Shown: positions 33,794 through 45,787 of the stretch, one piece after another
Layout: every line of letters begins with the position of its first letter
How positions within the stretch are numbered: position 1 is the first letter of the stretch
Assembly (NCBI GenBank): GCA_036874045.1
Contig: CM072342.1
Coordinates: forward strand, 6,718,501-6,782,500
Source: Cymodocea nodosa
Taxonomy: Eukaryota; Streptophyta; Magnoliopsida; Alismatales; Cymodoceaceae
Direction of reading: 5' to 3'
DNA: 64,000 nucleotides
Program-made: the position numbers and the translations under genes
The notes under the pieces: model-generated
Database searches by the model: none
What the model was told of the DNA's origin: nothing
Seen by the model: the letters and a program-made list of their open reading frames with translations, nothing else

Positions 33794-35830
33794 GTGGGAG
33801 TTTGTGTACTCCTGTGAGAAATGGAAGGAGATGGAGAGAGAAGATATAGAGGGAAAATATTTTTCTTTATTTTTTATATTTATGCAAAGAAGGAATGGAG
33901 GGAAATAATTACCTTCCATTTTTCTTATGTAAATATCAATTATAAACACATTTTCTCATCTCCCCCCCACCCAATCTATAACGATCAAAAGTCACCTGAA
34001 ATGAAACCCTCGACCCCTTCCCGACACGTTCCCCATCTCCCCCATCTGTCGTCGTCGCTAGATCGAAAGCTTTGTTGTTGTCAATGTCGCCTTATCAAAG
34101 TTTAAAGGCTCTTCTTTCCATAGTCATCGTATTCTAATTACACACTTGTTGTCGTGGCACCCATCATCGATTTCCTCTCATTGTTGTTGGCTTCAAACAG
34201 AGAACATTGATCATTTGCATCGTCACACACAATAAAGCATTTTTTGCCCATTTCCACTTCTACGTACCATCGAATGTTTGAGATTCATCTTGCTATTCTA
34301 TTGTGATTTGTCTTACCATTCCGTTGCAATTTGGATCTATAAATGCACGATAACACATTTCATTGTAGATGTCTTATCCTTTTATACCTTATCAATCTTA
34401 CAATTGTTAAAAAATATATTACATGAGTTAAAACATAATTTCATGTAATTTTATGATTTACTTAGAAGAGAAGGTAATAGAAGATAGTAAAACATAAGTG
34501 TTGAAAAGAAGTTAATAATTCTTTTTGTTACAATTGATCAAAATTAATAATATGACATTATAAGCAAACATTTTCATTGATACCATAATTAAATTACATT
34601 ATATGCTTCTAGCTAAGTCTTCATTGTCAACATCAACTAGCATTCAAAATGATTTAAATGTTTTTTCATATTTTAAGGTAATATGTTAATTAGATTATGT
34701 TGTCTCTTCTAATTTATTAATAGTATTTTTTATAAAATTAACATTATTTAATTTTTCTAATTAAAATTACATTAATGCTATTGATGATACACACGTCAAT
34801 GTTACATTTTTAAAAAAGAAAATACTAGATTTTGAAATAGATATGGAGAATTAACGTAAAATATTTTAACAACTTATAATTTTGATATAGAAATCACTTA
34901 TATTATTATAGGATGTGAAGAATTAGTTGTAGATGCTCAAATATTATAGGATGATACTTCTTGATCACATTTGCTTAAAGTCTTATTTGATATATCATTA
35001 CTTTTTATGTTAATGTATTTATAATTTAATATTAAATTATATTAAGTATTCAATGTTGGAAAAATTATGTAGGTAAATTTTATTTAGTAGATGTAAGTTT
35101 TTCAAATCGTCAAAAAATTATTTATTCATTTTGAGATATTTGTTATTATTTATCAAAATATGATCATAATTGAATTCCTAATATTACAATAGAAAATTTT
35201 AATTATAGACATTTATAATTGAGAAATGTAATAAAACATACATTTAGAATGATTAAGCATTAATTTGTCATTTTATGAGAATATGTCATTTGATATACAA
35301 GTGAAAATTATTTTAATATATTTTCTTATTCACAATTTTATTAAAAAAATGAATCAAGAATATTTACTTGAAGATCTCATAGATGAATTGATTAAAATGA
35401 ATATTGATGATTTGCCTAACAAATCTTTTATTGTTATTAAAAAAAAAAGTACACATTATACTAGTAATTTGAGTATAGAATAAAGAAAGAAAGTAACTAA
35501 TCAATTAGATAAACAAATTATATACTCATGTAAGTTATTTCACATGTTACATCTATATTTAATGAAATATTAATATATACTATATTATTTAAAATATTAC
35601 TTTTCAAGTTAATAATAAAATTTTCAATTTATTTTTCTAATTTATAATTTAATCAAAATTTAAAATGATTAAACTTTTAATTTCCTGTAATTACATAAAC
35701 ACCCTTTTTTCAAATTTCTCATCAATCCCTCTAATACATAAATAACAATATATTTTCTGTTATATCATCTTATCTCTATTTTCCATCATTTCTTGTCATT
35801 TCATTTCTAAAAAATATACACAAACAACTT
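33794..35830 (+). mobile_element. PIF/Harbinger element, copy 2, degraded
   Basis: The left end GTGGGAGTTTGTGTACTCC...AGAAATG and the inverted right end AAGTTGTTTGTGTATATTTT...AGAAATG are imperfect terminal inverted repeats. Inside, 34574-35483 carries transposase remnants: IDTIIKLHYMLLAKSSLS, an intron at the same place as copy 1, INAIDDTHVNV, and the C-terminus VKIILIYFLIHNFIKK and YLLEDLIDELIKMN, the last forming an intact 72-codon ORF (35265-35483). The N-terminal third of the transposase is missing. The 3-bp target duplication could not be fixed. Confidence 0.75.
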
Positions 35831-36355
35831 CTTGAATTTTCAATAGTATAAAACAATATTTATCATCCTGAAATTCTTAGAATAAATTATGATAATTATT
35901 ACTTTAAAAAATACATTGATATGCATATAACTTTAAATTTTATTAAAAAAATCAGTTCAAACCATTTATAAACATTCAAAACTAAACCAAACCAAACCAA
36001 ACAGCTGGATAAAATGCGGGGTGGGTACATGCTTTTCAACATGTTTAAGTAGAAGAATATGTTAATTTACACGAAAATGTAACAAATTCTCCCGTTCGGC
36101 AAAATTTATGACTCAGCCTACGGTTGATTCCTCGGCTTCAACCCCTTTACCATATCAAAATTAATAAGAACCATCTGAACATACATGTCTCGGTTTCATC
36201 GTGTTTTGTTCATCTCTTTGCAGAGACCAACGTCAATCACATCTCATGGACGGTTAAAAATTTCAACAAGATTTTCATCTAACACTATGAGCTCAGGTGC
36301 CATGTTTGGAGAATTTTATCCACACATCTTTGCTGCCATTACCCTTCCAGATCCT

Positions 36356-39300
36356 TCATCTTTCTTCATGCACTGTGTGTATTCTTCCAGAACATGACTC
36401 TGCTATAGAAACTGATGCCAGTGACTTCGAAGCCCATGCTCTACCAGCTATCAGTGCCTCTTCCTGTAAGTTTTGCTGTTTACAATAAGGATTGAGTCTG
36501 CTGATTGCGTGTTTGGCTTGTTCCATGAAAACCTGAATTAGATTTATAAGACTGGCGTATCGAATATGCCTTCTCCAAGCACGATTGACACAAGCAAGAA
36601 GTTTTGGCACAAGAATATGTGATAATCTGAGTAGCACAAAGACAGTGGCTAGCGCTAGATACTTATCCTGCTCAAGTAACCTTTCTGGAGACCTTGCCCA
36701 TGGAAATGGACAGTTCTCACTATCCATGTTTGTAGTTTGTTCGATTTCATTGAATGATGTCATAGATTTCTCCAAAGAAACTTTATCACGTGCTATGGGC
36801 TTAATGCCTGCATTTAGACATGTCCATAGTAAAAAATTGCTTGATCGATCAGCAAAAGCACAAAATTTGAAACCTAATCTAGGATTGAAGACTATAATGC
36901 AAGCAAGTGGGCTATTTTCAGCAATAAATACAATTTAAGTAACAATAAAAACTCCTTATGGGTAAGACGCACTTTATAAGGAAAAATAGGATAACCACAC
37001 TTTTCTCAAAGGAATGCCACGTAAAAGTCAAGGTTCCACTCATGTGCTACTGACGTAATATCATACCAGCAGTTTTAAATCTTTTTATGCATCATCTCGG
37101 ATACCAAAAGGCATCACCTTAAAATGAAAAATATCACCTTAAATCGTTTTATGCACGATGATTGACCACTGACAAGGGACAACTTTTGCCTGTCTTTATG
37201 TTATTTTATCGGTAAGACTGAAAATAATTGACATATCCTGCATACCTACCTCTAACATTAGTCGGAATAAATCTATATATTCAATTTAATCTGAATTTTA
37301 TTGTTTAAATATTTAAATGTTGATATATGAGTTCAAGTTTTCTAATTGCCAGCAATTAAAGAATTCTTATTGTAGATTCTATTTTCATCTTAGATTAGAA
37401 TGATCCTCTTATAATCCATGTGTACTCCGATACAACCACATTATGGCTGTTTCCCTTCCGATTTTTATTTTTTTAGGTGTATTGTTTCATTTTTCTACGG
37501 TTCCTTGTTGACGTCATTTCACTTCAGTTGGTTTGTAATATTTTATTCTGCTATACAATTTCATCATTGTAACTTTTTAAAAAATAAAGGGGCATTGTTA
37601 TCATTTGGTACAAAAACACCCATGCAAAATAACACGTGAATGGTAACTAAAACTTAATGTCATAGTAGTCTGTAACTTTAAGGTAGTCTGTTACCATTTT
37701 AGAGTTGTGATGAGAGATCTCAACTCTCTATCAAAGGCATTGTTATCTGCACACTGCAGTGATCAACTTGCACAGATTTTTATTTTTTTGAGAATGATCA
37801 TTTGTATTAGAACTAATAAATCTACCTTGCAGTGAATATGTCTACCGCAGGAAAAAAGAAATTAAAGACATAAAGCAGGCTTGTGGAGAAAAACTTGCAC
37901 AGAATTTTACCAAGGGTTTATCTTCAAGAGTCTTTGGATCTCCACGTAACAAGCACAACATGCTAGACATTTATGCTTTATCCCTGAGGAAATTCTTGTA
38001 TCAGATGGATTTTTATACAGATCCTTACATTATCCATTTGTGTATACTCTATGTAAGAATCAACCCTTTGAATATTTTAACCTAATTCATTTTTACTTCA
38101 CCAACTTTTCAGAATTTGGACCACCAATATATTATTCTATAATATGGTACAAGTTATTCATTGGGTTGGTCAACAATTGAACTTAACAAGTCAAGAATGT
38201 AGAGAAGATGGGAAGGACAAATTGATGAAGCTTTTGTTAGGACCGTAAGACTTCACTAGAGGGAGAGTGAATAGTGATCTATGTGTATTTTAAACTTTTT
38301 TTAACTTAATTAACCAATTTGATTTATCATCTGCACAAGTATTAAACAGATGTAAAAAATATGCACAATGGAAATATAAACAAGAAACATAAGGAATAGG
38401 TAGTTCACCAACTTAGCTAATCTACCTTCAAAGATCACTTAGACTTTACTAAGTGTTTCAACACTTACATATACTTACTTTCAAGTCGAAGTCAGAACCA
38501 ATCATTCACTTGAGCTTTCTGGTCGTAACTCTAACAAACTACTCAGAAGTTTTCAAATATAAACTTCAGTAAACCAACTTCTTAAATTTTCAGGTCGAAA
38601 CTCAAACCAACAACTTGTAGCTTTCAAGTTGAAGTCACAAACCAAATGATCCTTCTTGGATCAGACTTTCAGCACTTAGAGAGCTTTAAAAATCTTTATG
38701 TAAATTCAGCTTTTAATCTATTCTTTGTTGCGTTTAATCTGAATTGAACTTTCTTCTATAATAGTAGTTGATCTGCAATGTATACTGTATCTCTGTATGT
38801 GATTGTATATGTAATCTCACTTATTAGCTCTTGTTGATATTGAATGATTTATTTGTATTTATACTTGTAAGTCCAACGATCATATTTTCTCTTCAACAGA
38901 CTTATTATGTTGTACTTACTGAATTGTCAGGTCCAAATATGATAAGTTACTGTTTTGTATACTGTCTTTTATGTAACCTTCCAATTTCTTTTGATTTTTG
39001 AATAATTAAATTTATAATCTTTCGAAAACTCAAATAGTTATCTTATAACTCTCTAAAAAACTTGAACAGTTATACTTGTCATGTGATCCTTTAGTTCTGT
39101 ATATGAGTCTTTAAGTTTGAATAGTTGTAATTGTAATTCTCAGAAAAACTCGAACAATTATTATATAACTATCTGAAAAACTCGAACAATTATACTTATC
39201 ACGTGATCCTTTAAGTTCTGCACATGAGTCTTTAAGTTCAAATAGTTGTAATTGTAACTTTTCGAAAAACTCGAATAGTTATCTTGTAACTATCTGAAAA

Positions 39301-42300
39301 ACTTGAACAGTTATCCTACAAGACTTTCTAACTTTCACCACATACGTATTTAAATAACTTAACTGTTCGAATAGTTAACTTCTTAACTTTTCGATTCCAA
39401 CATACTTTCGGATAGTTACTTGTTGTAACTTACTGAAGGTCTTGAATAGTTATCTTTTAACATTTCTGACTATCACCACATGCGTATTTAAGTGATTTAA
39501 GTTTCGGATAGTTAAATCTGTGACCTTCCAAAACCTCCTGTTTTCCGGATAGTTAGCTTTCCTAACTTTCGAAAATTCTTTTAAGCTTCCGACTGGATTT
39601 CTTGTGCAACAATTGTCTGGTCTATTTGGCTGCAATTTACTTTGACTTTTTCATCCGTATCTGTTCATTCCCCAACCTATGAAATACATAAATTTCTCAC
39701 ATAGATGTTTGCATTATCAAAACACAAGAGTTCTAACAATCTCTCCTTTTTTGATAATGATAAAATCTTTTACATTAAATTACATGTATTTCACTCTCTA
39801 AATTATTTTTATACATAAAATCACACAGAGCATAAATAAAACAAAGATTTACAATGTGTATAATATAATGAAATTAATATCTCCCTCTATTTGTGTGTTA
39901 GGAATTCTAATACTGTAATTTTCATATTCTTTTCTTCCTTTTTGTCATTAAATAAAAGGAGTTCCATAATTTTCTTTTGCTGAAATAACTGTCATATTTC
40001 TCCTCTTTTTGTCAAAATGTAATATCTGATATCATAACAATTTCTTGATTATCGTAATCCTTTTAGATATCAAATGTTGAAAGAATCAATTACATCAATA
40101 TCTTCAAATACCAATTTTACATCAAATATCAACTATCAGTGTGTTGATATCAATTATTGAGATATTTTCATAATTACAGTTTATTTTCTTCTCTCCCTTT
40201 GATATTGTATTGCTTTTCTTTCTTATTCAAACACTACATCATCTGTAAAAATTGAAAACAGTGAAATGTCAATTGTTAATGTAGCAATTTATAATTATGT
40301 TGTCAATATCTATAGTTTCTGCCACATGCTCTCTCCTTATTTGTATGGAGGTTATTCTATTTTTGAATAATAAGCTCTCATTCAACTTGAGTTTATAAGC
40401 TTTCTTCTTAAAATAGAATTTTATCTTGAATTCTCTTCAAATTCTAAATAGTAAGCTCTCCCCCTACATGTATGCTTTTCTTTTCTAATAAATTTGATTT
40501 CCTTGCTTTTGTTTCATCTATCCTAGCTCAGGTAGATCTTATTTCTTTTGAAGAACATGATTCAATCATTAATACTATTTTTGATATCAATTGTTAATTT
40601 CAGAACATCATAACTGATCCTTTACTATTTAGCTTTTGATTTCTCTTCAAGAGATTCCTTCAAAACATATGTAGAAGACAAATTTAAGACTGTAGTCTGA
40701 CTACTGTTCTTTTTTCTATATGCTTGACATTTTTGATTTCTACTTCTTTTTCTAATAATACTGTTTCTAACTATTCCCCTTAAATAATGTAATTCCGTAA
40801 TTCAAACAAAAATAGATTTTGGTACTTATACTTTCTTAGGTTCGAAAGTGTTAGTTCTGACAACATTTAATTTATTGTCTTTTGACAGTCACAATGGTCT
40901 AAATCTTTTGATGGCAAATACAGTAGTACTATCTCTAAAAGATCATATCACACCACCACAGTAAGATATTTCCTATGAAATAACATACCCTAAGTCAAGT
41001 CTACTTGAACTGTATCTTTGAGAACCAATGATTTGATCTAATTTTTTCTATCTATTGGTAAACTTATGCACAATATTTTTCAGATTAGTAATTTTAGATT
41101 TCAGATTTTCATTTTCATTTATCAATTCATCATTCTTGCAGTTTCTATTTTCAACATGTAGTTTTTTAAGTTCAGTATATGTTTCTTCTAAACATGCAAT
41201 TAAATGCTTAATTTTCTTTTTATAATTTTTGCATTTAACATATAAACTGTCAACAGTAGACAAAAATATTTACATCTAAATTATCATTATTTATATCAGA
41301 ATCACTTTGAAATGAAGTAGAACATATCTCTTATGCTGTATAGTACACGTTTACTGGTATCTCTTTATCTGAACTGGATGAGCTACTAAAAGAATTACTA
41401 TCATCCTAAGTAACCTTCAATGAAATTTTCTTTTTGTTGCTCTTTTTCTTTATTTCTTTTTCTTTTTCTAGTTGCAGTGGACAACCAGGTTGTATATGTC
41501 TTTGCTTTTTGCATTTAAAGCACATTGGAGCAGTGCTTTTTGATGTGCTAGCATTGTTCATTTTCTTCATCTATTTTCTGAATTTTCTAGCCAATAGCAC
41601 AACTTCATCTTCATCTGAACTTTGAAGTTCTTGAGTTGATGAGAAGGCTAGCTCTTTCTTCGTTTATGTTTTCTTTTTAACACTTCCTTTTTCATCTTTC
41701 CATTCCTTCATTTGAACTTCATGAGCTAACAAATTGCCCATCAGATCCTCTATTGAGTATTTGTTGAGGTTTTTAGAATCTTGTATTAATGTGGACTTTT
41801 GCTTCCATTCCATAGTTAAGTTTTTAAAGATTTTCTACATCTGTTCACAGACAGAAAACTCATTTCCTAAACCTCTTAGGCCATTAATAATTTCAGTAAA
41901 TTTAGAAAATATATCATTAATAGTTTCATCAAGCATTTTAAATAATTCAAATTTTCTAAGTAAGATACTAATTTTTGTGTCTTTCACTTTGGTTGATTCC
42001 TTCAAAAGTTATTTGAAGAGTGTTCCAAGTCTCGTGAGCAGATTTACAAACTAAAACTTTATTATATTATTGAATAGATAAAGCATAATAAATAATGTTC
42101 AACCCTCGAACATCCATTTAGATGATTCTCTCACCCTACTTAGTCCAATTCTCATGATTAGGTGGAATAGGTGTTCCAAGAACCACTATTTTTCAGAGAC
42201 TTACATCTAAACTTCTGAGGAAGCATTCCATCCTATTTTTTCAGTAATTATAGTTAATACCATCAAACAAAGGAGGACGATGGATGATTTGACCCTCTCT

Positions 42301-45300
42301 GTAAAAAGATGTCATGATCTCAGATGGTTAAATCTATAAGTAGAGATCAACCTACTCTAATACCAACTGTTAGGACCGTAAGATTTCACTAGAAGGGGGT
42401 GAATGGTGATCTATGTGTATTTTAAACTTTTTCTAACTTAATTAATTAATTTGATTTATTAGTTTGCACAATTATTAAATAGATGTAAAAAACTTACACA
42501 GTAAAAATATAAACAAAAAACACAAGGAAATTTTAAGTGGTTCACCAACTTGGCTAGTCCACCGTCAAGGATCACTTAGGCTTTTCACTAAGTGTCTCAA
42601 CACTTATATACACTTGCTTTTAGGTCAAAGCAAAAATTAACTATTCACTTGAGCTTTCTGATCATAGTTTTAACCAATCATTCAGAAGTTTTTAGGTATA
42701 AACTTCAGTAAACAAACCTCTTGAGTTTTCAGATCAAAACTCAAACCAACAACTTGTAGCTTTCAGGTTGAAGCCACAAACTAAATGATCATTCTTAGAT
42801 CAGATTTTCAGCACTTGAAGAGCTTTAAGAATTTTCGTGTAAATCCAACTTTTAATCTATTCTTTGTTACGTTTAATCTGAATTGAACTTTCTTCTGTAA
42901 CAATAGTTGATCTACAATGTATACTGTATCTCTATATATGATTATATATGTAATCTCACATGTTAGCTCTTGCTAATATTAAATGATCTGTTTGTATTTA
43001 TACTTGTAAATACAACAATCATATTTTCTCTTCAATGGATTTATTCTACTGTACTTACTGAATTATCAGGTCTAAATATGGTAAGTTATCATTCTGTATA
43101 CTATCCTTTATGTAATTTTTCGATTCTCTTTGATTTTCGGATAGTTAGATTTATAACCTTTCAAAAACTCAAACAGTTATCTTGTAACTCTCTGAAAAAC
43201 TCGAACAATTATACTTGTCACGTGATCCTTTAAGTTCTGTACATGAGTCTTTAAATTCGGATAGTTGTAATTGTAACTCTTCGAAAAACTCAAACAGTTA
43301 TTTTATAACTATCTGAAAAATTCAAATAATTATACTTGTCACATGATCTTTTAAGTTCTGCACGTGAGTCTTTAAGTTCGGATAGTTGTAATTGTAACTC
43401 TCCAAAAAACTCGAACAGTTATCTTGTAACTATCTGAAAAACTTGAACTATTATTCTTCAAGGTTTTCTAACTTTCACCACGTGTGTATTTAAATAATTT
43501 AACTGTTTGATTAATTAGCTTCTTAACTTTCTGATTCCAACATACTTTCATATATTTACTTGTTGTAACTTACTGAAGGTCTTGAACAGTTATCTTTTAA
43601 CATTTTTGACTATCACCACGTATGTATTTAAGTGACTTAAGTTTCAGATAGTTAAATCTATAACCTTCCGAAACCTCCTGTTTTTCGGATAGTTAGCTTT
43701 CCTAACTTTCAAAAAATTCTTTTAAACTTTTGATTGAATTTCTTGTGCAGCAATCATCTAATCTATTTGGCTGCAATTTACTTTGATTTTTTCATCTGTA
43801 TCTGTTCATCTTCCAACCTGTGAAATACATAAACTTCTTATATAGATGTTTGCATTATCAAAATACAAGAGTTTTAACAGCTTTTTCATGAGATGATGCA
43901 CATAAATCATAGCAATCGGTTGGTGATGATTGAAAGAGTGCATATTGAAATATCCTAGTTGACACAACATGGATATTGATCACCAATTCTAATAATCTGT
44001 TGAAGCAGTAAGGGGAGATCAGTCATAAGGGTAAATGTTAAGAAAAAGGCATCCACGTGTTGCTTGCTAATACTAGTAAAATCTCCATTAAAATGGTATG
44101 AAAAGAAAAGAAAAAGACTTCAATGATTTAATAATGGTGGTTGTTACAGGCTACTTCATGATCATCCATATTATACCTTAAACAAAAAGGAGTTCTTGTT
44201 ATACTATTCAGGTATTTATGGTTTGACTTTTAAGTGACAAAAACGGTAATAATCAACATCTTAATTGAATAATTGTGAATTAACAACATAGAAAACTTTT
44301 CCCCTGAATGGAGTCATGAGATTGGCCAAGCTTGGATTAGCCTGGGTTCAATTTTTTAAGGCTATTTAATTGGTTTAGAAAATTATCTTGCCTAGCTGCT
44401 CAAATTGACAGTCTATGTAAACTAGCAACTCAACACTAATTTGACAAGTCAATTTCATATAACCAACTGATTCGTGAGAAAAATAAAGGCATCACCTTTA
44501 TTTACAATCAGTCAAAACTTTGGTTAGAAATTCAAAACAATTAAACCAACAAATCTTGACAAGTGAAAGAAGAAATCCAAATGAGGCAAATGTAATATTT
44601 TCAAAAGTTACACATGAACTACATTTTCCTTGTATTTTGTAAATTGACAGATAAAATCTACCTGTGATGTTGCTGTAGAAAGTGATAAAGGAGTTGACCT
44701 TCCGTGAACCAAGATAGCGTACTTTTATTGTAGAGTTTATGAGAAAAAGCGTTGGAAATCCGTGAACTCCATACCTTGAAAGTATGCTGCAGCAAATAAT
44801 GTAAGTTGTCCATTTTATTTTAAAAAGATTAAATAAGAAATGCTTCTAATGATGAAATCCTCTGAGACAAACCTTGGTCGGATAACAGATTCTTCAAATG
44901 CAAAATGCCGTATTGCAGGAAATAAAGATGAGACAGTGTCAAAGTTGAGTCTACATATCTTTGAGAATGGGCACCATGATGCATAGAATAGTACCACCAC
45001 ATATTCACCATTGTTCTTGTAAATTAGATGTAATGCATCATGTAGCGTTCTTTCATTACCCTTTAAGCAAAGCAATTCAAGAATATCTGTCAGAACTGAA
45101 GAATTCAGGGAACAAATTCGAAATCAACAACCAAACCCAGAGAGGATGTCATGTAGTAGACTCAAAAGTATTGACGGATTTGTAATCGAATTACAATTTA
45201 AAAATATAGGGGAAAAAACCCCTCAATTTATACAAACGGGAAACCACTGCACCTTCAGCAGAAGTTAATCCTATCAAATAACAATCTCACGAGACCGTGC

Positions 45301-45787
45301 TTGCAAATCGCTTTATTTTGGAGCTAATAGTCGTGAAAAAAGAATCACGGAACCTCTCGAAAATAATCTCAAAATCATCGAAGCAGAATGAGTTCCTGAT
45401 GCTCACGTTTGTCGGTCAATACATACTTAAGGATTAAAATTATTGTGCCCGGTACGATCAAAATCGCTCAAAAGAAAACGGCAAACATTAAAAAAAAAAA
45501 AAAAACACCTAACAAACTGAACTGAACTAAAAGAGAAAGGAAAAATAAAAGATGAATTAAACAGATAAATGGGAAGCTAAATGCGGATGACGCGATTCCA
45601 GTACCTCAACGACACCGACGAGAGGGGGGGCCGAGGCGGAGCACGAGTCCGGATGACGCAAGAAGAAGCGGGAAAGCAGACGATCGTCCCTGGGGCAGGA
45701 GGCGTCGCGGGCCGTGGCCACGGCGGCCTCCGCCCCGGCGAGCAGAGCGAATAGGAGGAGTAAACGACGATCTGCAGCCCCCGCCAT
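36356..45787 (-). CDS. APRL: 5'-adenylylsulfate reductase-like (APRL) thioredoxin-fold membrane protein
   Basis: APRL proteins share the thioredoxin-like domain of APS reductase but lack the reductase domain; they are secretory-pathway membrane proteins of the PDI/thioredoxin superfamily with poorly known substrates. Exons on the minus strand: 45787-45605, 45060-44873, 44786-44662, 36807-36356, all phases agreeing, about 315 residues. Exon 1 gives a signal peptide (MAGAADRRLLLLFALLAGA). Exon 2 has VLFYASWCPFSK, the family's CXXS-type site, and FAFEESVIRP. Exon 3 has LSRYGVHGFPTLFLINST. Exon 4 has CPFPWARSPERLL, a membrane helix (YLALATVFVLLRL) and AWASKSLASVSI. An in-frame Met at 45913 exists, but 45787 gives the proper signal peptide. 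Intron 3 is 7854 bp because of a retrotransposon insertion. The gene looks intact; closest to the APRL5/7 subgroup. Confidence 0.9.
36808..38229. other. APRL intron 3, part below the retrotransposon
   Basis: Mostly unremarkable AT-rich sequence. 37838-38060 holds an acceptor-like ttgcag followed by a plus-strand frame open for about 220 bases (EYVYRRKKEIKDIKQACGEK ...). It is antisense to APRL and I do not recognise it. Confidence 0.4.
38235..39738 (-). repeat. 3' LTR of the gag-only Sirevirus
   Basis: TG...CA ends (plus strand TGTTAGGACCG ... GAGTTCTAACA, 1504 bp). TATA box TATAAATA on the minus strand at 38856-38863. 38990-39560 is an array of GTAACTATCTGAAAAACTCGAACAG-like units alternating with TCACGTGATCC and ACTTAAG-type words. 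Confidence 0.9.
39739..39757 (-). other. polypurine tract of the gag-only Sirevirus
   Basis: The minus strand reads AAAAAAGGAGAGAT directly before the LTR start TGTTAGAACTC. A stronger AGGGGGAGAG tract lies further inside at about 40456-40467, matching the Sirevirus habit of several tracts. Confidence 0.7.
39758..41040. other. internal non-coding part of the gag-only Sirevirus
   Basis: AT-rich, CT-rich patches on the plus strand (purine-rich on the element's strand), no pol, no third ORF. It resembles the 3' untranslated part of the autonomous element (for example CTTTTTGTCATTAA at about 39938 and about 1275). Confidence 0.55.
41048..42320 (-). pseudogene. decayed Sirevirus gag
   Basis: Near 42320-42240 the minus strand still reads MTSFYREGQIIHRPPLFDG, the same RPPLFDG signature as gag of the element at 1-12459. 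The remains of the capsid, a zinc-knuckle area (around 41490-41530) and a coiled-coil segment (41048-41263, LYVKCKNYKKKIKHL...) follow. Many stops and frameshifts. No protease, integrase or RT motif follows. Confidence 0.75.
42354..42365 (-). other. primer-binding site of the gag-only Sirevirus
   Basis: The minus strand reads TGGTATTAGAGT, 10 of 12 matches to the initiator-Met tRNA primer site, two bases from the LTR end, the same spacing as in the autonomous element. Confidence 0.85.
42368..43879 (-). repeat. 5' LTR of the gag-only Sirevirus
   Basis: Plus strand TGTTAGGACCGTAAG ... GAGTTTTAACA, 1512 bp. TATA box TATAAATA on the minus strand at 42995-43002. Word array at 43120-43700 parallels that of the 3' LTR. 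Confidence 0.9.
43885..44661. other. APRL intron 3, part above the retrotransposon
   Basis: AT-rich intron sequence up to the exon 3 donor (minus GTAGAT at 44656-44661). No gene or repeat recognised. Confidence 0.4.

Larger units (their letters stand above)
38235..43879 (-). mobile_element. complete non-autonomous (gag-only) Sirevirus in APRL intron 3
   Basis: LTRs 38235-39738 (3') and 42368-43879 (5') bound 2629 internal bases. The target duplication gcttt is perfect (38230-38234 and 43880-43884). A primer-binding site and polypurine tract are present; the internal region has a decayed gag and no pol motifs. It is therefore a full-length insertion that would need an autonomous relative for movement. 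The LTRs differ by roughly one base in eight over the first 150 bases by eye, so the insertion is old. Confidence 0.92.

Noticed and set aside
36185-36938. Plus-strand ORFs at the APRL last exon
   Set aside because: Antisense to the exon with clear family motifs (WARSPERLL, AWASKSLASVSI) and a phase-matched acceptor at 36807.
45061-45110. Earlier acceptors for APRL exon 2 (for example after ctgacag)
   Set aside because: They give the wrong phase with the GAG|gtactg donor; the acceptor ending at 45061 keeps the frame and fits the family.
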